A stretch of 20,071 nucleotides of DNA from Prevotella sp. (GTDB taxonomy: Bacteria > Bacteroidota > Bacteroidia > Bacteroidales > Bacteroidaceae): NCBI GenBank assembly GCA_016291915.1, contig JAEEZP010000222.1, positions 1 through 20,071 of the forward strand, given 5' to 3'. Below are positions 14,284 through 20,071 of the stretch, piece after piece (positions within the stretch are counted from its first letter, which is position 1; each line of letters begins with the position of its first letter). Position numbers and translations under genes: made by a program. The notes beneath the pieces were generated by a model that made no database searches, was not told the origin of the DNA, and saw only the letters and a list, made by a program, of their open reading frames with translations.

Positions 14284-15504
14284 TTATTGACGACGTAAGC
14301 GAAGGGCATAGAACAGGATCAGCAGATAACCTATCAACGGAACGATAAACGGAACGATAAGATTGGTCTTATCAGCGATCATACCCATCAGCAGGAAACC
14401 ACATCCACCTACCGGCGTCATCATCAACAGTGAAGAGGCACTCTTACGGAGGCGTCCCACCCCAATAAGCGACAGTGAGAAGATGGTCGGGAACATGATT
14501 GCCTCGAAAAGATAGTTACAGATAAGCGCTATCATTGACAACTTACCAAGGTTCATCAGCACGAGCAACATACAGACAACTGTTCCTGAAGCACATATCA
14601 GCAACATCTTCTTATCACTCACCGTACGCATGATCCAACTGCCGCCGAAGCGTCCGACCATGAAGAAGGCCAAAGCGATCGTCAGCACGATGCTCGCCAT
14701 ATTATCACTCATCCATCCCTTGCCGGTAACGAAATTGATGAAATAGCTGTTGATGGATATCTCTGCCACCTCGTAAGCCAACAACGAGAAGAGTCCGAGC
14801 ACGAACATCTTATGATGCGTGAAGAGTTCCTTGATATTGGCAAGTCCACTCTGCTGATGCTCCTCCGTCTCCTGCTCTTTCTTGATCTCAGGCAGGTTTA
14901 CCCGGGAGAACACTAAGGCAACCAGTAATACCAATATACCTAAGATAGTATAAGGAACTGCCACATTACCACCCTCACCACTGTCATTGAAGAGGAACTG
15001 CCCAACCGCGAAGGTAGCAAACAGACAACCCAGTCCGTTGAACGACTGTGACAGATTAAGACGGCTGGTGGCCGTTTCTGGTGAGCCTAACTCTGTTGAG
15101 TAAGGATTAGCAGCTGTCTCCAGGAATGTCAGTCCGCACCCGATGATAAAGAGACAAACCAGGAAACCATAGAATCCACCACTGGCTGCCTCGGGAATAA
15201 AGAGCAATGAGCCGACGCCGAAGAGTAGCAATCCGAAGACCACGCCCCTACGGTAGCCATATTTATTGATGAACAATCCGGCAGGTATCGCCATGAGGAA
15301 ATAGCCCAGATAGGTGGTCACCTGTATCATGGCCGACTGTGCGATGGAGATATTCAATTCATTCTGGAAATGTTTGTTGAGCACATCCAGAATAGCACGG
15401 GCAAAGCCCCATAAAAAGAACAAGACGGTAATCAGGATAAAAGGCACCAGATAATTCTGTCCGTTCAAGCGAAAGATACCATCTTTTTTTATTTCTTTTT
15501 CCAT
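14284..15504 (-). CDS. FucP-family sugar:proton symporter (MFS)
   Basis: This is a 12-helix inner-membrane transporter of the fucose/glucose-galactose symporter branch of the major facilitator superfamily. In the 406-residue product, LWGFARAILD ends in D40 and FLETAANPY contains E129. Their spacing of 89 equals that of D46 and E135 in E. coli FucP, the residues used for proton and sugar coupling. The MFS loop sequence NKYGYRRG lies near 80-87. A charged cytoplasmic loop (EIKKEQETEEHQQ, about 209-221) separates the two six-helix halves. The sugar (fucose, glucose, galactose or other) cannot be read from sequence. It is downstream of the aquaporin gene, but a terminator-like hairpin ends only 11 nt before its ATG, and no separate promoter is visible. 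Confidence 0.9.
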   Translation of the reverse strand: MEKEIKKDGIFRLNGQNYLVPFILITVLFFLWGFARAILDVLNKHFQNELNISIAQSAMIQVTTYLGYFLMAIPAGLFINKYGYRRGVVFGLLLFGVGSLLFIPEAASGGFYGFLVCLFIIGCGLTFLETAANPYSTELGSPETATSRLNLSQSFNGLGCLFATFAVGQFLFNDSGEGGNVAVPYTILGILVLLVALVFSRVNLPEIKKEQETEEHQQSGLANIKELFTHHKMFVLGLFSLLAYEVAEISINSYFINFVTGKGWMSDNMASIVLTIALAFFMVGRFGGSWIMRTVSDKKMLLICASGTVVCMLLVLMNLGKLSMIALICNYLFEAIMFPTIFSLSLIGVGRLRKSASSLLMMTPVGGCGFLLMGMIADKTNLIVPFIVPLIGYLLILFYALRLRRQ

Positions 15505-15515
15505 TGAGAAAAACT

Positions 15516-15545
15516 AAAAAAAGGCTGTACTCAAGAGCACAGCCT
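15516..15545 (-). terminator. Terminator-like hairpin between the aquaporin and symporter genes
   Basis: On the minus strand AGGCTGT and ACAGCCT form a 7-bp stem that can be extended inward by CTC/GAG past a mismatch, followed by seven T. Plus-strand arms are 15522-15528 and 15539-15545. It would end the aquaporin transcript. Because the symporter ATG (15504) is so close, it may also act as a partial stop or attenuator for that gene. Confidence 0.85.
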
Positions 15546-15563
15546 CAAGGATTGTATCAAGGA

Positions 15564-16235
15564 TTATTTCTTTTTCGGTGAGAGAACACCCCAGATGCAT
15601 GCTGCCAAAGCACCACCGATGAACGGACCGATGATATATACCCATACCTGAGCTAAAGCATCACCACCATTGAATACTGCAGGAGCCAGTGAACGGGCTG
15701 GGTTGACAGAAGTACCGGTAATAGGAATCAATGCGATGTGAACGATCACCAGTGTCAGACCGATAGCCAGTCCTGCGAAGTTACCTGCACCAACCTTACT
15801 GTCGGTTGTTCCCAAGACCACGAGAACAAATACACAAGTAAAGATAATCTCTGCTACCAATCCAGGCACAGCACCTGCCTCACAATAGTTGGCACCCGTC
15901 AGTGTCGCACTCTGGAAATCAGGCATCGTAGCAATGATAATGTAAAGCAACAGAGAACCGATGAATCCACCGATCACCTGGAAGAGCATGTACATACCAG
16001 CATCCTTACCGCTCATACGACCGCTCATCCACACACCTAAAGTAATAGCCGGATTAATATGGCATCCTGAGATACCACCAATCGTGTAAGCCATAGCTAC
16101 AACAGCCACACCAAAGGCTACTGCTACCATCAGCACCTGAGCAGGAGTTCCACAACCATTGTTAAAGATTGCACTACCGCATCCAATAAATACCAGCACC
16201 ATGGTGCCGATCATTTCTGCTAAATACTTTTTCAT
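15564..16235 (-). CDS. aqpZ: AqpZ-like aquaporin
   Basis: This is an inner-membrane MIP-family channel of 223 residues with six helices and two half-helices. Both NPA motifs are intact (61-63 and 178-180). The selectivity-filter residues match the water-selective E. coli AqpZ set: F41, H166, T175 and R181 (AqpZ F43, H174, T183, R189). This predicts water rather than glycerol transport. The N-terminal MKKYLAEMIGTM is family-like and the C-terminus is basic (KKK). It has a consensus promoter upstream and a terminator-like hairpin downstream. Whether it forms an operon with the symporter depends on readthrough of that hairpin. Confidence 0.94.
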   Translation of the reverse strand: MKKYLAEMIGTMVLVFIGCGSAIFNNGCGTPAQVLMVAVAFGVAVVAMAYTIGGISGCHINPAITLGVWMSGRMSGKDAGMYMLFQVIGGFIGSLLLYIIIATMPDFQSATLTGANYCEAGAVPGLVAEIIFTCVFVLVVLGTTDSKVGAGNFAGLAIGLTLVIVHIALIPITGTSVNPARSLAPAVFNGGDALAQVWVYIIGPFIGGALAACIWGVLSPKKK

Positions 16236-16267
16236 AAAATCACAATTTTAAGTTAAAATATCTGATG

Positions 16268-16298
16268 CAAATATAGAGAAAAATATTATAACGTCAAA
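16268..16298 (-). promoter_or_regulatory. Promoter of the aquaporin gene
   Basis: On the minus strand, TTTG (16295-16298) and TATATTTG (16268-16275) are separated by 19 nt, a perfect Bacteroidota promoter. The predicted start near 16264 leaves a leader of about 29 nt. Confidence 0.8.
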
Positions 16299-16309
16299 CA
16301 TTTTTTATA

Positions 16310-16372
16310 AAAAAAACCGCTATATCCTCATTTCGAATGATTCGTTATGCTACCATATCGTCTGAAAAGCGG
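16310..16372 (-). terminator. Possible terminator of the PEP/pyruvate-binding gene
   Basis: On the minus strand CCGCT (complement of 16368-16372) can pair with AGCGG (complement of 16317-16321), followed by a run of eight T. The 46-nt loop is long but contains further self-complementary parts (ATAT/ATAT and CGAAT/ATTCG). The strong T-run just after a GC stem supports termination; the long loop weakens it. Confidence 0.45.
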
Positions 16373-16376
16373 AAAA

Positions 16377-19300
16377 CTACCCCACTTCTTCCGGGAAAAG
16401 CACGACACTCTCCTGCTTCATACCGTCCATCATAATGGTTAAGGGGGTGTCGAAACGTACATGACGGGTATATTCTGTCTCTTCTACGGCTGGCATGGCA
16501 TCCAGAAGATCTTTCCGGAAGATGCCATCGTTTTTGTATGAGTTGATCGTGAAATATCCCACGCCAAAAGAGGTAAGATTCTGGAAGAAATGCGTTCCCT
16601 GACTTGGGTCGATGCGATAGTTCTCCAACCCTGCCTCCACGATGACACGAGCAGCAGAGATATGCGACCACTTAACAGGTATGCCCAACCAGTAATCACT
16701 TGAGCCCCAGCGTCCCGGACCTATCAGGATATAGTTCTTTCCTTCTTCAAGGAAACGTCTGTTGATACGTTCTATCTCTTGAGCGATAGTGACATTATTT
16801 ACTGCAGAGAAATGCTCATCAGCCTTGACATATACCACATCGGTGACATCATCGCTGATGCCATGGCCCAGAGAATGATGAGCACGCAACAGACAACGGT
16901 CATCGGGAATCTTTGACAAGTCCTTGTCCAGCACTTGCTTGCTGTCCACGATCGGACGGATCTGCAAGAGATATAACTCACCCGTACGGTTGTCGTTGAC
17001 ATTACATGCCAACTCTATCTCCACCGGTCGACGCATACCTTCAGCCCCAAATTTCATACACATCTGCAACAGTTGTGGGAAAGGTAATATTCCATGTTGC
17101 AGAATACCGCACATGGAGATAACCTTCCTGCCACCTTCGTAATAACCGTCACGGATGATCTGGTCAACAGGATCATAAGTGCTGCTGATATACCTCAGCG
17201 TACCATCCTTATCCGCTTCTTTAACACGCAACTTCTTGATATTAAAGCCATCGTCCACCTTAAACTCATCGGAGACATGACTCATATCCAAGGCATAGAA
17301 ATGTGTCTGTGTCTCACGTAAGGCTAAGTCCATCTCACTCATCTGTAAGATCTTCTCCGGGTGATAAGGACTCATCCTGAGTGTCTGTCCTCCATCCACG
17401 ATATATTTTCCTAAGCCAAGCGCCAGACTGGCAACACCCTCTTCGGCTTTCTCATCTTCTATCGGATAGTAGTTCAGAGAACGGAGTACACCACTCACAT
17501 TGGGATAGTAACGGTCACCATACTGTCTGCCCACCACCTCTTGAAGGATGACAGCCATCTTCTCCTGATCGATGACATTACTCGTGGCTGTCATATATGT
17601 CTTGGAATCTTTGTAATACACCGAGGCATAAACACTCTTGATGGCAGCAGCCAACATCTGTAACATCTGGTATTTATCATCCAGATAAGGAATCATATAG
17701 GTACTGTAGATTCCCGCAAAAGGCTGATAATGAGAGTCCTCCAACAATGAACTGCTTCGTATCGCGATAGGAGAACGGGTGGCTTCGAAGAACGTAAAGA
17801 AGTCGGCAATATACTTATCAGGGAGCTGTGCCCTCAAGAAATGTCTCAGGATCTGCTCGTCGGGAGCATCACTCAAGGCAATCTGGTAGAGGTTGTTACT
17901 CTCCATGAACTCATCGAAGACATCCGTACACAACACGACCGTCTTAGGAATGCTCACCTTGACATTCTCAAACTCGTTGAACTCAGGATGACGCTTGATG
18001 ATATTATCCAGGAATGCCAATCCTCTTCCTTTACCTCCCAACGAACCGTCACCGATACGGGCGAAATGACTGTAGGAGTCGAACTGCTCCCTGCGGAAGA
18101 GCGCTACCACACCGATATTCTTCATCCTTCGGTATTGCACAATAGCATCGAAGATAATCTTACGGTGAGCATCCACGTCACGGAGTTTCTCCCACGTAAC
18201 GGTCTTCAGGAAAGCCGATACCGGGAAAATAGCCCTGGCGCACAACCAACGACTCATATGGTTGCGGGATATATGATACAGCATGGAGTCGTTAGGTATC
18301 AGGAAGATATTGTCTTGCAACTCCTTGAGGTTACGAATACGGGTGATCTCCTGGTGAGTAACCGGATCTCTAAAAATAAAATCTCCGAATCCCATATGTT
18401 CCTCCAGCAGTTTCCGCAAGTCGATATTCATCTTCTTGGAGTTCTTGTCCACGAACTTATACCCGTATTGCTTAGCTTTCTCACGGTTCGAGACTTCACT
18501 GCTCTGTAAGATCAACGGGATATAAGGATCGTTCTCACGGATAGCATGGAAGAGTTTCAAGCCCGCTTCGGGGTCTTTTTCCACACCCGCACTGCTCGAC
18601 GGGCGACTGCCTACGGCCTCAATAGGGAACCGACAGTCGCTGATCACACCTAATATATTATCCCGATATTTATCATAAACCTCCCATGCCTCTTCATAGT
18701 TACGGGCGAGCACCACCTTTGGACGTCCTCGCATACGTAAGGTAGCACTGTGGGGATTCAAAGCCTCGGTGGCAAAACGCTGACTCTGTGCCAGGATATA
18801 ACTGTACAGATTAGGTAACACAGAAGAATAAAAACGGATATTATCCTCCACCAGCAGAATGATCTGAATTCCAGCCTCATGGATGTCATGGTCGAGATTC
18901 ATCTTATCCTCTATCAACTTGATGATCGAAAGGATAAGATTGGTGTTTCCCAACCAACTGAAGACATAGTCGAAGATACTCATGTCTTCATTCTCCATCC
19001 TTCGGGTGATACCATGCGAGAAAGGTGTAAGCACCACACAGGGGATATCCGGGAAGTGAGCTTTCACGTCACGCGCCACATCAAAAGCATCATTGTCGGC
19101 ATTACCCGGCATGCACATCACCAGGTCGATGCTCTTCTCACGAAGCACCTCTGCAGCCTCTTCCGTGGTGGAAACCTGGGTGAAGGTTGGTGGATAGCGC
19201 AATCCCAACTCGGTGTATTCATTGAAGATTTTCTCATCCACACGCCCGTCGTCTTCCAGCATAAAGGCATCATAGGGATTTGCCACAATCAGCACGTTGA

Positions 19301-19382
19301 AGATGCGGCGAGTCATCAGATTGAGAAAAGAAACGTCCTTTAATATAAACTTATTCCATTGTTGTGGGATATCGTTATTCAT
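16377..19382 (-). CDS. Receiver-like domains fused to a PPDK-type ATP-grasp (PEP/pyruvate-binding) protein
   Basis: This is a 1001-residue cytoplasmic protein. Residues about 27-160 form a receiver-like domain whose acceptor position is not an Asp (IDLVMCMPG, 85-93). Residues about 172-328 form a second receiver with the full phosphorylation set: E179/D180, D249 in VISDCRFP, S294/S295 and K313. From about 440 comes a pyruvate phosphate dikinase N-terminal ATP-grasp module: SLGGKGRGLA (447-456), IRSSSLLEDS with R542, E548 and D549, VEIELACN (787-794) and LYLLQIRPI (803-811). The phosphohistidine swivel domain (TSHAA type) and the PEP/pyruvate TIM barrel of true PPDK/PEP synthase are absent. 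Instead the end has a distinct region with IGPGRWGSSD (887-896) and GTHFFQNL (929-936). It is not an ordinary PEP synthase; from memory, similar long proteins occur across Bacteroidota without a known role. The substrate is unknown. Confidence 0.88.
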   Translation of the reverse strand: MNNDIPQQWNKFILKDVSFLNLMTRRIFNVLIVANPYDAFMLEDDGRVDEKIFNEYTELGLRYPPTFTQVSTTEEAAEVLREKSIDLVMCMPGNADNDAFDVARDVKAHFPDIPCVVLTPFSHGITRRMENEDMSIFDYVFSWLGNTNLILSIIKLIEDKMNLDHDIHEAGIQIILLVEDNIRFYSSVLPNLYSYILAQSQRFATEALNPHSATLRMRGRPKVVLARNYEEAWEVYDKYRDNILGVISDCRFPIEAVGSRPSSSAGVEKDPEAGLKLFHAIRENDPYIPLILQSSEVSNREKAKQYGYKFVDKNSKKMNIDLRKLLEEHMGFGDFIFRDPVTHQEITRIRNLKELQDNIFLIPNDSMLYHISRNHMSRWLCARAIFPVSAFLKTVTWEKLRDVDAHRKIIFDAIVQYRRMKNIGVVALFRREQFDSYSHFARIGDGSLGGKGRGLAFLDNIIKRHPEFNEFENVKVSIPKTVVLCTDVFDEFMESNNLYQIALSDAPDEQILRHFLRAQLPDKYIADFFTFFEATRSPIAIRSSSLLEDSHYQPFAGIYSTYMIPYLDDKYQMLQMLAAAIKSVYASVYYKDSKTYMTATSNVIDQEKMAVILQEVVGRQYGDRYYPNVSGVLRSLNYYPIEDEKAEEGVASLALGLGKYIVDGGQTLRMSPYHPEKILQMSEMDLALRETQTHFYALDMSHVSDEFKVDDGFNIKKLRVKEADKDGTLRYISSTYDPVDQIIRDGYYEGGRKVISMCGILQHGILPFPQLLQMCMKFGAEGMRRPVEIELACNVNDNRTGELYLLQIRPIVDSKQVLDKDLSKIPDDRCLLRAHHSLGHGISDDVTDVVYVKADEHFSAVNNVTIAQEIERINRRFLEEGKNYILIGPGRWGSSDYWLGIPVKWSHISAARVIVEAGLENYRIDPSQGTHFFQNLTSFGVGYFTINSYKNDGIFRKDLLDAMPAVEETEYTRHVRFDTPLTIMMDGMKQESVVLFPEEVG

Positions 19383-19425
19383 ATACTATTTTTACCTTTA
19401 TGTGTTCTTATTCCGTTGATGGGTT

Positions 19426-19433
19426 CAAAATTA
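19426..19433 (-). promoter_or_regulatory. -7 box for the PEP/pyruvate-binding gene
   Basis: The minus strand reads TAATTTTG, a perfect TAnnTTTG. The predicted start near 19422 leaves a leader of about 40 nt. At 19 nt upstream the sequence is TTTC rather than TTTG, inside a T-rich run, so the -33 element is imperfect. Confidence 0.5.
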
Positions 19434-19461
19434 CGAAAAAAAAGAGAGATACGAAAAAAAA
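19432..19461. repeat. 12-bp exact direct repeat in the divergent promoter region
   Basis: TACGAAAAAAAA occurs at 19432-19443 and 19450-19461, an 18-bp period. It begins in the -7 box and reaches the expected -33 position of the leftward gene. It could be a regulator site or an A-tract bend; the low complexity of the A-run lowers its weight. Confidence 0.45.
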
Positions 19462-19476
19462 TAGGTGCAAAAGTGC

Positions 19477-19488
19477 AAGTATCTACTT
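19477..19488. promoter_or_regulatory. Small inverted repeat, possible operator
   Basis: AAGTA and TACTT form a perfect 5-bp inverted repeat around TC, midway between two divergent genes. The size suits a dimeric regulator half-site pair, but a palindrome this short in AT-rich DNA can arise by chance. Confidence 0.2.
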
Positions 19489-19535
19489 ATGATTTGATAA
19501 CAAATAATCTTTTTTTCTAAAATTGATTTTAAATA

Positions 19536-19567
19536 TTTGCCTACTTTTCACTTTTTCTTTACTTTTG
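19536..19567 (+). promoter_or_regulatory. Promoter of the O-acetylhomoserine sulfhydrylase gene
   Basis: TTTG (19536-19539) and TACTTTTG (19560-19567) are 20 nt apart, fitting the Bacteroidota consensus. The predicted start near 19571 leaves a leader of about 33 nt, too short for a SAM or other known methionine riboswitch. Confidence 0.75.
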
Positions 19568-19603
19568 CAATCTCAAATAGATTCATCAGAAAAAAAATAT
19601 ACA

Positions 19604-20071
19604 ATGAAAAAGAATTTTAAACCGGCAACCCTTTGCGTACAGGCAGGATGGGAGCCAAAGAACGGTGAGCCAAGAGTAGTACCTATTTACCAGAGTACAA
19701 CCTTCAAGTACGATGACAGCGATGAAATGGGCATGTTATTCGACTTGAAGAAAGAAGGGTATTTCTACACCCGACTGGCGAATCCCACCAACGATGCCGT
19801 AGCCAAGAAGATTGCGGCACTCGAGGGCGGTGTAGGTGCTGTACTTACCTCATCTGGTCAGGCTGCCAACTTCTATGCCATCTTCAACATCTGTGGTGCA
19901 GGTGACCATTTCATTACCAGTAACGAGATTTATGGTGGAACCTACAACCTGTTTGGTGTCACCCTGAAGAAATTAGGTATTGACTGTACCTTCGTCAGCC
20001 CGGACGCCAGTGAGGAGGAGATACAGAAAGCCTTCCGTCCGAATACCAAAGCACTGTTCGGTGAGACCATC
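19604..20071 (+). CDS. metY: O-acetylhomoserine sulfhydrylase-type PLP enzyme, 3' part outside the window
   Basis: The first 156 residues of a Cys/Met metabolism PLP-dependent enzyme are present and the gene runs off the right edge; the family is about 425-430 residues. MetY-type enzymes make homocysteine from O-acetylhomoserine and sulfide. Seen here are CVQAGWEPKNGEPRVVPIYQSTTF near the N-terminus, the YTRLANPT segment (Y55, R57) that contacts the cofactor phosphate of the partner subunit, SSGQAA (83-88) and the PLP-stacking Y110 in NEIYGGT. The PLP lysine lies beyond the window. The long insert after the STTF segment and the AGWEPKNGEPR start favour MetY over cystathionine gamma-synthase or MetB/MetC, but those cannot be fully excluded. 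It has its own promoter and is divergent from the PEP/pyruvate-binding gene. Confidence 0.88.
   Translation, partial: MKKNFKPATLCVQAGWEPKNGEPRVVPIYQSTTFKYDDSDEMGMLFDLKKEGYFYTRLANPTNDAVAKKIAALEGGVGAVLTSSGQAANFYAIFNICGAGDHFITSNEIYGGTYNLFGVTLKKLGIDCTFVSPDASEEEIQKAFRPNTKALFGETI

Noticed and set aside
17841..18509. A 222-codon open frame on the plus strand opposite the PEP/pyruvate-binding gene
   Set aside because: Antisense shadow without family features, start context or a promoter. The same reasoning removes the 223-codon antisense frame in GH115 (7233-7904) and the 141-codon frame opposite adk (2691-3116).
19568..19603. Methionine- or SAM-responsive riboswitch before metY
   Set aside because: The predicted leader is only about 33 nt and shows no stable stem, too short for the known classes.
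1..20071. CRISPR array, insertion sequence, prophage, tRNA or rRNA
   Set aside because: No regularly spaced repeats, transposase or integrase motifs, phage proteins or structural RNA patterns were seen on either strand.

Overview
The window looks like a chromosome segment from a Bacteroidales bacterium, most likely Prevotella or a close relative. This rests on recognisable Bacteroidota protein families (DUF4831, Obg with an acidic tail, FucP-type MFS, a large PEP/pyruvate-binding protein with receiver-like domains). It also rests on promoters of the Bacteroidota type (TTTG, about 19-20 nt, TAnnTTTG) and on start codons without Shine-Dalgarno sequences. No phage, insertion sequence, CRISPR array, rRNA or tRNA was seen, and no stretch over 300 bases lacks a gene.

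Left part (1-5424), nucleotide and cofactor metabolism. A stand-alone AICAR transformylase gene and a 63-residue basic protein run rightwards. They meet a leftward hpt-adk-obg operon (purine salvage, adenylate kinase, ribosome-associated GTPase) at one hairpin that can serve both directions. Divergent from hpt is nnr, which repairs hydrated NAD(P)H; its promoter-like boxes lie almost on its start codon.

Middle (5438-13046). Closely behind nnr come a secreted DUF4831 protein, a GH115 xylan alpha-glucuronidase and a 254-residue single-pass membrane protein of unknown function. Facing them is a leftward pair: a GH127 beta-L-arabinofuranosidase with a C-terminal discoidin-like domain, then a chloramphenicol-acetyltransferase-like protein. 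GH115 and GH127 together suggest handling of decorated plant cell-wall glycans (glucuronic acid and arabinose side groups), but no SusC/SusD pair or sensor is present, so this is not a canonical polysaccharide utilisation locus.

Right part (13069-20071). Leftward genes encode class II fructose-bisphosphate aldolase, a FucP-type sugar:proton symporter, an AqpZ-like aquaporin and a 1001-residue protein with two receiver-like domains followed by a pyruvate phosphate dikinase-type ATP-grasp module. At the right edge, rightward, is the first part of an O-acetylhomoserine sulfhydrylase-type gene. The aldolase, symporter and aquaporin fit sugar uptake and glycolysis.

Most of the window is ordinary core genome. 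The best candidates for unexplained biology are the 1001-residue receiver/ATP-grasp protein, the terminator-like hairpin just before the symporter start, the nearly leaderless nnr start, and the small unknown proteins tied to purH-like and GH115 genes.
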